A stretch of DNA of 64,000 nucleotides, taken from the NCBI GenBank assembly GCA_051294375.1, contig CM119265.1:14918963-14982962 (forward strand), in the 5' to 3' direction. The DNA is from Paraspadella gotoi. Taxonomy: Eukaryota; Chaetognatha. The stretch's first letter is position 1. Every line of letters begins with the position of its first letter. This document shows, in pieces, positions 1 through 11,996 of the stretch. The notes beneath the pieces were generated by a model, which saw only the letters and a program-made list of their open reading frames with translations, searched no databases and was not told the origin of the DNA. A program made the translations under genes and the position numbers.

Positions 1-61
1 GCCTACTTTCAGCTAAAATCTACATAAAAAAACGAGAGAGAGAGATACAGAAAGAGAGATA

Positions 62-195
62 TTAATTAGGCTTCGACACGGATAATTGTTCTAGTTGAGC
101 CGGTAACTTGGATGTTCCCTTCGTCTGATCGTTGCCAAGACCTCCGCTCCGACGCCGCGATCGAGGGCTCGGCGTCAATCGACCATTGGAGCCGC
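62..195 (-). CDS. Possible 3'-terminal exon of an unrecognised gene
   Basis: On the minus strand an acceptor (ending in CAG at 196-198) is followed by an open frame to a stop at 62-64. It encodes a Ser/Arg/Gly-rich tail that includes LTPSPRSRRRSGG and ends LSVSKPN. A candidate upstream exon ends at 290 (TCAG before GTTTAG) and splices in the same phase, giving an intron of about 94 bases. The exon is richer in C and G than its flanks, as the real exons here are. I do not recognise the protein. A plus-strand frame at 339-530 overlaps this neighbourhood and cannot be excluded. Confidence 0.35.
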
Positions 196-460
196 CTGTT
201 CGATGAACAATGTGATCGTGATAGATACCAGATGTCCGATAAACAAAAACAGGAAAAAACAGCACGAGGAAAACTCTTCTAATCTAAACCTGACGATTTG
301 GAGCCTTTTGATATCTTAGGCCTGGCGGAGACGTTGAGATGTCTATCTTCGGCCCGGTGAACGACGTAATCGGGCAGGCATGTTTTCACATCGATCAGGA
401 GAGGGACGTAATAGAATCTTTCCTCAATAGGATTTACGCTGGAGAGAAATTCGAGGAACT

Positions 461-1231
461 TTATAACCCGGGAACAGAAGAGGTTTTGGCCACAGAACGA
501 TGTTTAACGTCAAACCTCTTATCGTGCTGATCCTTGGAAAGAGTGCTCGAATCGAGGGGCCTCATGTTAGTCGAACTGGGTCGAGAGGTTGGACTCTTTG
601 GCGACGACGACGGCGACGAGATTCGACGACTTTTCCCTGAATAGTTAAAATTGTTTTTTTTTGGTTTAATACAAGCAATATATTACATACATACAAATTA
701 ACTGAATTCATAACAATTTACAAACCAACCATATTCAAGTTAAAAAAATAACCTGGGGTTTTCATCACCGAAACAACGCCGAGAAGAGTTTTTTCGTACA
801 ACTTTCTTCTATCCGCTTCCAGAATTTTCTTGATCAAGTGCAACTGAGAATCAGGAGTCGACGGATCGAGGATCTTTTTCTCCACTACCACGTATCCTTG
901 TCCGTTTTCTTCGGGACAAAGTCGCTTGGCCGCGTGATCCCTTTTAGGTAGGAACAGAGTTACTGATTAGCCGCATCAATGAAGCGATATCAACGAACCG
1001 TTTCGACACCTACAACGGATTTGCCTCGTCGAGTTCCATAACCAAGCCATCTTCCGAAGTCAGCTCCAGACGATTTTCGATCACCTTGACCGGCTCTTCG
1101 GCATTAGAGATCACCGGATCGTAGACATTTGCGGAAACTTTACGACGCACGAACCCCAAAAAATTCACGGTGGCCGAGTGGGGATTTGCGATGAAGTTAT
1201 CGTTTCTTCCGTGACGGAGGGTGACGAACAT
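461..1231 (-). CDS. CXorf65-like protein, 3 exons, complete
   Basis: Coding exons are 1014-1231, 753-940 and 461-636. The phases agree at both junctions and the total is 194 codons including the stop (193 residues). The start MFVTLRHGRNDNFIANP and the following segment with FVRRKVSANVYDP resemble the N-terminal ubiquitin-like region of the CXorf65 family, which has a similar length of about 180-190 residues. Exon 2 gives GYVVVEKKILDPSTPDSQ and a helical KKILEADRRKLYEK. The last exon is Ser/Pro-rich and probably disordered. Acceptors are pyrimidine-rich and end in TTCAG or AAAAG. The family's function is unknown. The assignment is from memory of family appearance. Confidence 0.6.
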
Positions 1232-3415
1232 GGTGATTTCGAAGATCCGGTTCGCGATTTTTGAATTAGATTAATCGTGTTATTTTTCAGTTAAAATTGT
1301 CGGTAGGAAGCAGAAAAAGATAAGGCAGCGATAATTGTCGAAGCGTTCTTTAAATACTTGGGAGGTTGGCGAACTCGAAGTTAAACGCGGGAAGAAATTC
1401 TTTTCGATTTTACGACTTTCGGGTTAAAAATTCTTTCTAAAAAATCAGGAATGTGAGAAGTCACGGTTTTTGTTTTTGTTAGTTTTTTTTTTTTTTTTTT
1501 TTTTTTTTATTTCCGACAGTGCCTTTTTGTTTAAAATTAGGGGTGGCGCCAGAACTATCAGAATTATTAAATGACCTCGTTGTGGGCACTTAATAATTCT
1601 GATTGTCCTAGGGAAAATCTTCACAAGCATTGACAGTTTACAATTGCTTTCTTATAACGAATCGGCGGTCAGCGTTCTTCAATTAAAGCTTTTCATTCAC
1701 CCGTTTTTTTGTTTTCTCTTTTCAAAAAAATTGTTTCATGGAATTTACTTTTGTTCTCTCTTGGTAGACTAACCCAAATTTGACTAAATTTTTTCATAGA
1801 GCGGAAAAAGTAAAATTTTGGTTAATATAGATTCCTCCATAAATTTTTAAATTTGTCAGAACGTTTTTCTCTTTTTTTTCCATATTTTTTTGACACGCTA
1901 AACGTTTCTCTGATTACACAAAATTTCATGAAAAAAATAAAAAAATAATAGTACCAATAGTTAGTGTTATGTCTCGAATAGATGGAAAAAAACCTCGTTT
2001 AAATATTCGATCGGGAAGTGGGGTAACTAAGGCTTACCAATGGCATCCTCCACGCCAATCGTTCTCTCAAATAATTTTTTTTATTTAATACATTTGAAAG
2101 GGAAAAAAAGAAAATTCAGAATGCAGGTTGCAAAAAGGGTACAGATAATCTGGACATACTGACATGATAATCATGACCTTTTATGTCTTGTGAAATGGGG
2201 GCAGTAAAGAAACCTAAAAAATTCGATCATTAAGTCAGTCAATGAACCCTTTCCAATGGGCTATTCCGCGAAATTTTTTTTCTTAATTAAAACGGATGAT
2301 AAGTAATAGAATTAAATTCCTTGTATAAAGGTTGTTATATTTAAAAGAAAATTATCAATACAGATAAACACAATGATGTCTTGCTTAGTCAAATATGTTG
2401 CCAGCTATGTAATTTTTTAAAATTTTATTATGATAAACAAGCATGGTGTCAAGCTTTTTGTTTGCAGTTGAAGATAATGAAAAATGACAATTTTTTTTTC
2501 ACAGACAAGAAGGTAGACGTCCAGACTGTTTATATCAATCTGAAAATATTTTTGTATTTATCATTTTTCATATTTAAAAAAACATTTTAACCAGCTACTT
2601 CATAAATTTTTGCTTGTTTTTTACTTTAACTAAAAAATACAAGCAAATTTATAGAGTAGAGCAAATTTAATGGTAATCAAAATGTAATTTAGTCTTTCCT
2701 TTTTCATATTACGAAAGAAGAAAAAAAATTTCACATGCCTTCATTGAAATTTTTAATGCAAAAAACTGTTATACTTTTAACTCCGATTTAAATAAAAGCT
2801 GAGTAAAGATTTATGGATAAAATTTAATAAAACTATTTTAGAGAGGTGTCCCATGATTAGGGCTTTAATTTAATACCTCACCCACATTCTTACCTCTTTT
2901 CTTTTCAAAGTTATTCAAGAAAATAACTTTTTTACCGTTAGAGAACTAAGGATTTGAACTACGCAGTACAAATCTTTGTTAAATAAAAATTTTGCCAAAG
3001 TGGGAGTATCTCAATTTATCCTATTGGTACAATACCTAAATTTTAAAATAAAACCTAAAGAAAAATTTTCCGTCCTCTAGAGACATATCACTTTCAGGTG
3101 TACCCATCGTCTTACACATTTATGGATTATGCTGGAAGAAATCAGCAAAACGTTTTCTCTTTTTTTTAAATAGTTTGTACTAGCGCGTCAGAAATCTAAG
3201 AAGAAACTCGAAAATTTTATTCTGACAAATTTTGCCTTTCAAGGCTGACGTTTATGACTATATCTCGGAAACCATTGTAGGAATTTTAAAACGGTTTTTT
3301 GCAAGTGAATATTGATATCATCCTCCAGGGACCGGCATAAAAATATATTAAAAAATAAACTAATATTGGCTCTCGAGTGAGGTATCTAGTTAATAACTTT
3401 TATCTCTGTACTCAC
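1232..3415. other. AT-rich stretch with no gene found
   Basis: It lies between the CXorf65-like gene and the next minus-strand exon. It has a run of about 25 T at 1483-1508 and many A/T homopolymers. The part at 2733-2890 (ATGCCTTCATTGAAATT through CCCATGATTAGG) recurs in changed form near 59380-59480, so it is interspersed repeat DNA. I found no exon with both a frame and splice sites. Confidence 0.6.
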
Positions 3416-4148
3416 CTTTTCTTTGCTTTCGGCTGGGTAACGTTCGAGAATAATAAGATGGGGGATATTCGTGGTTTTCGTTTTCTCTCGTCGGTTGCGA
3501 TTGGTATTTAAAGTGATATCGCATTCTTGGCAAGCTTTGAGTGGGGCTACGGTCCGGGCGTAGGCACCCATCTGAGTAAACGTCTTTCGTATTAATGATG
3601 TGCGGTGACGGAATCCAAAGAGTGGCATTGCCGCTGAGCATATTATCGGAGCAAGCATTCTTTAATACCCCTTCTCCCTCTTCCCAGAAGCTCGCCGTTG
3701 GGAAATCGAAAGAACTTAATTCGTAGGCACTTCTCGTCATGTCGAAGGCCTCCGTCGAGTCACGGTACTTCGAGTCGGGCGAAAACGATACCCGCCTTTC
3801 TGGTGAGGTCAAACCTTTGATTCGAGGAACCGATCCCATGACCGGAAAGGTAGGTTTAGGTCGTTTAAAGGACGCGGGAATAAAGTTACTGTCAGAACGT
3901 ACCGACCACGACCGTTCTAGTTTCGACCGATTCTGTTCACGAAAATGTCGCGAATGCAAATGAGGCGGCGAAAAGGAATCGGAACGTCGAACAGAGTTAT
4001 TCACGACCGCGGGTTGAAAATGGGGTCGGGCTTCGTCGGCGGAATGCCGCGGCGTCACCGATGGCGAAGACGAGGAACGTAGGACCGTGTTCTCTGGGAT
4101 TATTTTTAGTTTCGCCTGTTTGGCGGTTCCGTCAGATTTTCCCGGCAT
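3416..4148 (-). CDS. Unrecognised Ser/Pro/Arg-rich protein, first coding exon
   Basis: A single open frame of 244 codons starts at ATG 4148 (MPGKSDGTAKQAKLK) and ends at a strong donor (AAAAG before GTGAGTAC) at 3416. The frame extends 31 codons upstream, but that part is AT-rich and looks like leader or intron, so I chose the inner ATG. The protein is rich in Ser, Arg and Pro, with SFSPPHLHSRHFREQNRSK and SPERRVSFSPDSKYRD, which look like phosphorylation-prone disordered sequence. There is no signal peptide, membrane segment or known domain. A second open frame lies inside it at 3386-3658, but it lacks its own start context. Downstream exons should lie below 3416; I could not find them. Confidence 0.55.
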
Positions 4149-4828
4149 TTTTGTGACTATATTAAATAAACTTATGAATCGAATGTATTTAGAAATTTTA
4201 TTCCGGGATAAGTTGACAGTTGTTTTTCTATTTTTTATCATCGGTAAAAGTAAAGAGGGAAAATCAACTGAAAAGAGATGTACGTAGTTGCGGGAATGAG
4301 TAATGAATTAGTCTTAATTGAATTAGAGAAGATTCGCATTCACAAGGTTAGAAGAAACTGATGATAACGCAGGAGCGAGGAGTTTAAATTACCTTTATTA
4401 TCTTAATACACACGATCGTGTCGATTTGACCCCGATTTGTCTTCAAAATATTGAACTTTCGAGAAGAATCGAAAATAAATCTGATATTTAATTCAAGTTT
4501 GGAAGACTTTGGTAGCATGAAAGTAAAAATAAAACTGGCTGCAAAAATTATATCAGTTAACTCCTAACCACTCTTGATTGCTTGATAGGATGAGATGAAT
4601 TTTTGGGTCTTACTATTGAGGCCTCGCCTTGGGCCGAGCATATAAATAATTATAATAAATATTATAATAAGGGAAAAAGTTTTTTTAAAAATAAAATTTT
4701 AAACAGATAATCTACTACGATTTATCATCACCTTGCGTGATAAGGGTGTAAAATAAAATAACACTAAATGAAGTAATTATCGTCTGACTGTTATTGTTTT
4801 ACGAATTAGTTAATGTTTCACAACATAT
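4149..4828. other. Non-coding interval
   Basis: This is AT-rich sequence upstream of the preceding exon and left of the 8-kb duplicated block. No exon with a frame and splice sites was found, and no clear repeat family. Confidence 0.5.
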
Positions 4829-5041
4829 CATAGAATAGATACATCTCAATCTCCCAATAAAAAAAAAAGATTAAAAATCTATTTAGTCGATTTAATATTT
4901 AAGTCAGCTCATTCTCTATCATTGGATTTTTTGAGTAATTTGTGTTCTGGAGCTCGAAGTTTAACTTGAAAACTGTAAATTGATTGAGTTGCGATTTTTT
5001 TATGACGAAAAAGTTTGACGTTTAGCACGAATTTTCAAAGG

Positions 5042-5240
5042 GCACGATCGTACGATAAAGATGAAAAAGTTGTATTCGCGACGAATGGGGTTGTAAAAAA
5101 TCGAGTCGGTCCGCCTTCCTCATATCCAGATTCGATAGTCGGCATCCTCGTCGTCGCGATCATCGTGATACTCGCCACATCGATCGGCCCGTTCATCACC
5201 AGGACGAAAGGAACACAAGTTATTCAGGGAGAGAAAGAGG
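5042..5240 (+). CDS. Possible exon with one membrane segment
   Basis: An open plus-strand frame between an acceptor-like TTTTCAAAG and a donor-like GTGAGAGCT encodes SIVGILVVAIIVILATSIG, a convincing single transmembrane segment, followed by TRTKGTQ and an acidic end. The equivalent place in the second copy (about 13065-13265) is frameshifted. I do not recognise it and cannot place neighbouring exons. A chance frame in noisy sequence remains possible. Confidence 0.3.
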
Positions 5241-5835
5241 GGGTGAGAGCTCGAAAGAGATTCATTATTCAATAGCTCGTCGTTCTCTGCGCCGATTTTC
5301 CGTTGAAAGGAGTTTTTTTCCTAACCGGATGAGCGGCGAAAAGAGAGGACGGAAAAAATGTCTCACCTTAATTACTCACTTGTTCGTCATTTTCTTAAAG
5401 TTAAACTTATTAATATATATATGGGTATACTATTATAACGTATGTATAAACAAATGGGCTCTATAATCTTATTATACAACGATGAACACATTAAAGTTTA
5501 TTCAATATCAAAATAACAACTTTTTTTAAACGAAGAATGATGTAGAACAGGCAAATTATAAATGGATACTGAATATGAAACTGCAATTCCAGTGATTAAC
5601 AATGAGATTCTGGTGTATAATTTACATCGTGTAAGAGCGAGACGAATTGAAACAAATCTTTCTGCCAAGACTATCTTATTCCCCCTTCAAAGGGCAGAAA
5701 TCAATCAATAGGCTTAAGCACTTCGATTTAAAGCAATAAGTTAAACGTGGGCCCAATTTAAAAATAAAATTTATTTAATAAAAAACCTAGTTTTTTTTCA
5801 TAGTTTAGTTATTCATGTTTTTAAACGAAACTCAC

Positions 5836-5902
5836 CTTGAAAATAGATAGGGGATGCATGAGTGGGGACCACGATTACGGCACATTCGTCGAATTCGTCC
5901 AT
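5836..5902 (-). CDS. Possible first coding exon of an unrecognised gene
   Basis: On the minus strand ATG at 5902 opens 22 codons (MDEFDECAVIVVPTHASPI) ending at a good donor (TTTCAAG before GTGAGTTT). The second copy near 13870-13950 carries the same exon with single-base insertions. No following exon was identified between here and 4829. Confidence 0.35.
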
Positions 5903-6290
5903 TTTTTACGTTGAATTGAAGCTGTTTTAAAATTGTTCTGTATCATTCACACGACGAATCTTGGACAGGACCCGCATAGTTGAGGTTAACTCCGGGCTTA
6001 TCGTTTCCTTCTGTTAGTGTTCTCCGCAATTATCAATAATTAGGAGACAGCGATTCCCTTTTATTTTGCACAGTTCACAGACAAATTTGAAAAATACAGT
6101 CGCCGTTCTGAAGCCTACAGTTACTGGTTTCTTGTCCAAACCGGTTGAAATGAGACTCAGAAAAACGCTTTTTAATTATAAATTAATTTCTACTCTAATA
6201 TTGTTTTATTAAATTAGAGAGTATAATGGGAGAACAAAAATTGTAATTAGATATTCGTGTTAAAGAAGCAGTGACGAATTTTAATATCCT

Positions 6291-6523
6291 GAAGAGACAG
6301 TAATTATTGATAAGTGTTAATGACAGAACCGTTCAATATAAGCATTAAGCAGTCCCTGAGCTTCGGATCAGGCTGTAACACCATGTTACAGGCGGGTTAA
6401 GCGCCCCGTCCCTCTTAACTGCCAGACGACCTCAGACCCCGGACCTTTGGGTTGGGAGGCGAATGACTTGCCTCGGGCACCAATGGCCGCTGATGAACGG
6501 TTGGTGGATTTTAGTCCACCATA
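6291..6523 (-). mobile_element. Solo LTR-like repeat (small LTR element, minus copy)
   Basis: This is a reverse-orientation copy of the 240-bp repeat described at 27412. It begins (plus strand) TGAAGAGACAGTAATTATT and ends at CCACCATA, and is flanked on both sides by ATCC, a 4-bp target-site duplication. It carries the shared core with the GGTTCTAGCCC-type box, slightly altered. The same insertion is in the second block copy at about 14365-14597, as expected if the blocks are one locus. Confidence 0.8.
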
Positions 6524-6854
6524 ATCCGTTTGATATGAGTGTTCCTTTTATCACCCCCATATTATCGCTTCATCTATATAACCAATGGTCCTGGGGTCTC
6601 GCCCTAATTGGAACAGTTGTTGCGAAAAAGTAACGGAACGATCAGCAAACCTCCCGTCGGATCTGAATTCCCGAGAAGGAAGTTAACATATGGAAAATCG
6701 GAAGTGTGGCGGCTCTCAGGGGGCATCCTCTAGCACTTTAATTAAATTCTTTTTGAAGCCCAGGGCCCACGAAAGGTTACACTAATTGCCAATATCGAAA
6801 CAATTTGACTAGAAATTACTCACTAAACCAGAGAGTAAAGGCACATCATAATTA

Positions 6855-7000
6855 CAAATAATTAACTCTGGAGAACCACCTGTATTTAAAACGTCTCGTG
6901 CTAACATTACATGCAATCATCCCCATTTCCAATATCGCCAGCGTCCTGCAATAGCTTTTCATGAATAATTCTATTCTTGAGGGAAATTGTATCTAAGTGT
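6855..7000 (-). CDS. Terminal exon of an unrecognised gene, damaged copy
   Basis: This is the counterpart of the intact exon at 14933-15083. Several single-base losses destroy the frame here. See that entry. Confidence 0.4.
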
Positions 7001-7867
7001 CAAGGAAAAAAGTAGGTAGTTTGAATAATTTTGAAGTTTCAGTTTTTATTTCATAATTAAAGAATTGCCAAGCAGTCGAAACGAAACAAAATCAATCAAT
7101 CAATCAATAAATAAACAATATTCCCAATCATTGTACCATAAAATTTAATATAACAGCGAATATTAAATATTTTTATAGTAACTTCTAGATCTAGAGATGC
7201 CTTTGAGTAAAAGTTACACACCACACTTGTTTACAATAGTACATTAACTTTTTACTCTTTCCTAAAAAGTAAAGTGGGGGCAAAAATCAACGAGAAAAGT
7301 AGATATTTCATCGAGATTAAAATAAAAGTTAAAATGCAAAAGCATATGGATTTGAAAACACTATTTAACAATCAATCATCAACAATACATTTTTCTTAAG
7401 GGGTAAATAGTAATCAATTCGCTCGTATTCAAATCCAAACACTAAAATGATAACTGAATAAATAACATGCGTTAAACAAGGATATCGCTCTTTGGGACGT
7501 TATATTTAAATTAACTCGACATGTACGACACGATTTGTTTTTTTTTGAATAGGCAAAAAATCTACCTTGTAGTTAAGATATGACTAAATAAAAGATAATC
7601 AGTAAAAATTCAAGTATAAAGCAAATTTTATTTTCTTATAATGGTCCGACTATATAAACAGTTTTGTCGGTTTATCCGTCCGTCATATCTTATTTGGTTC
7701 ATATTAGAATACTGAATTATAAGAAATATGCAAAAAAATTAAGTACCTCCATCGTTCCATACGTTTATTCGTCCGTCTATCTTTAGCTTTGACCGGTCAT
7801 TACTCATGAGTGAATTAATTGATCTGAAATTTTGCGTGTAGCAAGAAAAGTTGTTGATTGAGCTTGA

Positions 7868-7881
7868 AATTAAGTTTGGAT

Positions 7882-7927
<46 letters not shown>

Positions 7928-7930
7928 TCT
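7868..7930. repeat. (CT)n microsatellite
   Basis: About 25 CT units with one interruption. The matching place in the second block copy (15994-16012) has only a handful of units, the kind of length difference expected between haplotypes or collapsed reads. Confidence 0.95.
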
Positions 7931-8333
7931 ATTTTTTTTCCCTTTGATCTTTTTTTCTTTACTTACCTTACCTCCCTGCTCCTTTGTATTCATACATTCA
8001 TATGACTTTTTTATAGGTTTTAATATACCTAAATATGTAAGTTGGATAGTAATTTAATTAGATATTGATTTTATATTTAGTATAATTTTAAAATTAATGA
8101 TAAAAAATTTTAGTTTTGAAACCTACTTATCCATAAGATCGAGATCCCGGTATGTGATGTGTAAACAACAAAGATATAACAAAGTATCAATAATTTTATG
8201 ACATGGCCATTGGAAACATGACAAATATGACATGACCAATGAAAAACAAAAAACAAAAACAGAAACCAGTTTTAAAATTAAATTGACCATCATTCTCTTG
8301 GGTAAAATAAATGAATAAATGAAAACAAGATTG

Positions 8334-11300
8334 TCATTCTTCCCTGAGTAATGTTTTGCTGACTCGAGTTCGCACACGAATGGATCGACGAAGCGGCAAA
8401 TGAGAAGAAAACTCTCGCAGAACGCATTGCTGAAACTTCGCTTGTCCTCTGGTAAAAATTTAAATTTAACAGGATTTTAAATCCCAAGTGAAATTTCATT
8501 TTAAAAGTTGTTAAGTTTTACCTGAGAATTTTGTTGAGATCCTGGTGCCTCTCCTCGTCCTCACACATTAGTTCAGCGTACTCATTGATGAACTCAATGA
8601 AAGTGTTGCTTATGCTGTCGAAGAGAGCGTCTTGAATTTCGATTTCGGTTCCAAGCGCCGACAAGACCTCACGCAATATGGGGATAACGTAAGTGGCGCT
8701 GTGATGAAAAATAGGCATTGTATGATAGCTATGCTTGACTCCTACTCGATTCATACTACCCGCTAACCTGTAGTCAACATCCATGTGGACGACCGCGACC
8801 GAAAGCGCTGCGATCCAGGCGCCGATATCCTCCACTTTTTTCGACTGAATTCGAGAGAGAAGCAAAGTCTCGATCATTTCCCCACCGCATGACAGAAGCA
8901 GGCAGGCGGCGTTTTCCAGGAGCCATGTGTCTCCGTGAAGGATGGTCACTTCGTGCATCAGAGTTAAAACTTCCCTAATTTGGTTTCGGTTATGTAGCTA
9001 CACGGTCACAGAACAGTAGCAAAAGACACTTATTAAAATTTGATTATATAATCCTAGTTTTGTCCCCTTGATTTTAAAATAATAATTTATATACATTTTT
9101 TACCAACCAAGAAGTTTTTCAATTCAATCTTATCAAATTAAAATTTTTAAATAATTTTAAAAATATTAATGTCTGTGATACAGGATATATTATTCTTTCA
9201 GTGTATGAAATTGGCACAACCAATATAAAAAATTATCTATTCATTTAATAAATAAGCTTTCTTTCAACTGACTTTGGGCAGGCTTTGGTGGTTAATGAAA
9301 TAGCAGGTCCCTGCAAGCTTTCAATCAAGACACTTTTATATATAAAGTTTATTCACTCCCAGAGTACCTGGCTACCCTATCAATGAAGTGGTATAATGTT
9401 TCAAAGAACGTTTCAGTTGTATGAAAAGACCATAATATTTATTAGTTAAAAAACCACTTCATGTTGACTTTAAAAAATGTTCAAATTTTAATAATATAAT
9501 CAGTGGCTCTCAAGCCCGGAGTCACTTTTCTTCATTTTTTTCTTCCAAATTTTAAGTTAATTTTTAACACTGATCTTGAAGTTATCTGATATAAAAAGAA
9601 AAATTTCTGGTGATAAAACATTTTTATTTTTTAATAGGAAAACGTGATGATTATGATATATAATTTTTGTGATACAATTTTGGTGATACATTTACTGCAA
9701 ATGATTATTTTTGCAAAATGTTTTTGCCTGTAAGAACAGTTAAGTATAACCTACAGCGAATCAATTTTACTTTTACCTGTGCGACCACAATGAAGAAGCC
9801 ATGTAAAGTGACCTCAAAGCGTCGGCTAAAGGAGAGAACCATTCTCGCGCGGCTTCGGATGAAGGCGGTGTCATCTCCCCCATATCTGACCATCGGATCG
9901 TGGGAAAACCAAAACGAGAAGAATCCAAAGGTCCAAAGAGGACGTATAGCAAAAAACTGCACAAATTATAACATTATGCTTTTTTTTTTAAATTATATCT
10001 AAACCTTAGGATATCTTAACGGTTAACCTCTAAGATACAGTAAAAAAACTTACAAGCATAAAAATACAGTCAAACAGAGACAGAAGAGCCCCACAAAAAT
10101 TTTATAACTTACGCTTTGATCTTAACAGTTCGTCCGTGTAAAATCCGAGTGATCCAGATTGCTAACTCACGCATTTCTAGCTTCCCGTTGCGCAACAAAA
10201 CTTGCTTAACGAATTTTCTAAAAATTTAACGAAACCGTTTCACGTTGACATTTTTGTTCTCCTCGTCTGGAAATTTTTCATCCACGAATCCTCTAGCAAT
10301 AACCTGAGTTTCATTTCAAGGAAAGGAAATTCTCCCGGAGCCTTCGATGAGAGAATATCGACGCGAGTCTTCATCATGCAGTGCTTCGAAAAGAAGTTGA
10401 ACGCGTAATCTGCCTCAGATTCTTCCCATCCAGCGACGAAAGTATGGAACATCTCGCCTGTCGTCGATTCAGTCCGAAAAAATAACTTATCCAACATATC
10501 AGAAAATGGACCGATAGATGGATATGATTATGATAGACAAAATCGTTTGCTTCTCTTGGCTTTTCCGTATTTTCTTCTGATTCAATTTCTACAATGCCAA
10601 ACACGCTTGAAAGGCTTACCTAGCAAGACCAGGCCGTCGCAAGAGTCGCGCGTGCATGCGACGGTTTGAGCAGTGAAGCAATCGAGTGACGCCCCCACAT
10701 TCATTAGAATTGGAAGTCGTCCGCGAGTGGGAATCAAGCAAGTTTTCCGCTTCAGATAAACTGCCAATTTGTGAACGTGATTAAGGGACGATCCTCGGAT
10801 ATCCCTGTTAATTGATTAGAAGAATATATAATATATATATAAAAGTTTGAGCAAACAATGTCGGATCTGCCCACGATCATTAGCGGTAATTAATAAATTA
10901 ATTAATTTGATCCGAATGTTTTTTTTAGGTCTTCTTGTCTCTGACCAAACAAAAGCAACGACGACGATGATGGCGATGACAAATAATGCCGATAACGATT
11001 GACTTGATTGAGGATTGATTAAATAATTAATTAATTGATAAATTGATTGATTGAATAATTAATAGATAAATAAAATGATTGATGAATAATTAATTGATTG
11101 ATTGACAGATTAATTAATAATGATTAATTAACTGATTAATTATTTTATAAATTAATACATCTTGTATTTATATTATATATTATATTATATTTAATATAAA
11201 AAGAAAGAAGCTTAATCAATTAGTAAAACGGGTTTTTTGTTTTTTTCATTTTAACTCATTTCCACTAAAACGATTCTTTCAAAACTTGATTTCCAGCTTC

Positions 11301-11851
11301 GTCACACATTTCCCTACCCACACACAAAATTTCATTCCAATCCAACCATCCAATCACAGAATAATTGGAGTTTTTTGCTAAGGTGGGACGGACGGACGAA
11401 CAGACATTTTTTTTGCATAAATTATTATTTATTATTCGATGTTCTGACATGATATAAGTGAATTAGGGGCGGACCGACGGACCGACAAAGTGAATTATAG
11501 TCGACTAAAAAAGCAGATCCAAGTAAAAATACATCATGAAATAGACCTGAAATGCAATGATTTCACATCGAGTCTCCGTCGGCCGCCTTTTGTATCGAAA
11601 TAGGACGAAACGCTATCTTCCATCAGCTTGGAGGTATTAGACAGTTTACCCAGACTCGCGAGGTCGACGAAGTCGAAAAGTCTGAAAAGTACCTCTGGTG
11701 AAAGACTGTTAAAAAATCCCAGAGGTGGCGGCGATGCCAGCGACGGCGAAGACTCCGTATGCCAATTTTTTGATGGAAAAACAACGTAAGATGCCAAACG
11801 GTTTAAACAAAACGGAACCGGTCGATACGTAGTTTTCCCGACAACAGCCAT
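8334..11851 (-). CDS. FBXO47: FBXO47-like F-box protein, 7 exons, complete
   Basis: Coding exons are 11547-11851, 10620-10804, 10304-10457, 10113-10217, 9777-9956, 8522-8974 and 8334-8448. All junctions have GT-AG signals and matching phases; the total is 1497 bases, 498 residues. Exon 1 holds the F-box (FNSLSPEVLFRLFDFVDLAS, then SKLMEDSVSSYF). Exon 2 gives YLKRKTCLIPTRGRL, exon 3 FHTFVAGWEESEADYAFNFF, exon 4 AIWITRILHGRT, exon 5 LLYVLFGPLDSS, exon 6 TWLLENAACLLL and exon 7 GQAKFQQCVLREF. Each has a matching segment in the same order in vertebrate FBXO47 (about 450 residues), as I recall that protein. F-box proteins recruit substrates to SCF ubiquitin ligases; FBXO47 is needed for meiosis in mouse and in worm (PROM-1). 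Intron 1 carries an inverted-repeat element (10860-11523). Confidence 0.88.
9200..9410. repeat. Interspersed repeat containing a palindrome-like ACCAAT motif
   Basis: The text GAAATTGGCACAACCAATAT, followed by TTCATTTAATAAATAAGC and then TGCAAGCTTTCAATCAAG, recurs with changes at 17290-17490 (block copy), 34585-34680, 43960-44140 (reversed in part) and 45700-45725. It sits in an FBXO47 intron. No coding capacity was seen. Confidence 0.6.
10860..11523 (-). mobile_element. Inverted-repeat element (family with GTCGGATCTGC ends)
   Basis: One end is GTCGGATCTGC and the other GCAGATCC with a degenerate tail. The interior has TTAATTAATTGATTGATTGA-type simple sequence and units including CATTCCAATCCAACCATCCA. 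A better preserved copy is at 33331-34033 and degraded ones at 37140-37390 and 38290-39302. It lies in FBXO47 intron 1. A short minus-strand frame inside it (IVIGIIVVIAIIVVVAFVLV, readable only in the second block copy near 18890-18960) may be chance. Confidence 0.65.
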
Positions 11852-11996
11852 GGTGGACTGAAATGGACTGGACTGGACTGTACCATTTACAAAATATAAT
11901 AAAAAGCAATTATAATATTAAAACATACAAGAAGATGAAATCCAAAATAAGTAATTGCTAATTAATTTAGTATAGATCGAAATGAAAGGAATATAA

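Noticed and set aside
339-530. Plus-strand frame MSIFGPVNDVIGQ...
   Set aside because: It overlaps the last exon of the CXorf65-like gene, whose three-exon model is complete and in phase. It could still be an exon of an opposite gene, but nothing links it.
3739-3963. Plus-strand frame opposite the Ser/Arg-rich exon
   Set aside because: It is the mirror of the longer minus-strand frame, with no splice sites of its own.
7739-7993. Minus-strand Arg/Glu/Ser-rich frame
   Set aside because: It is a direct reading of the (CT)n tract; the duplicate block lacks it.
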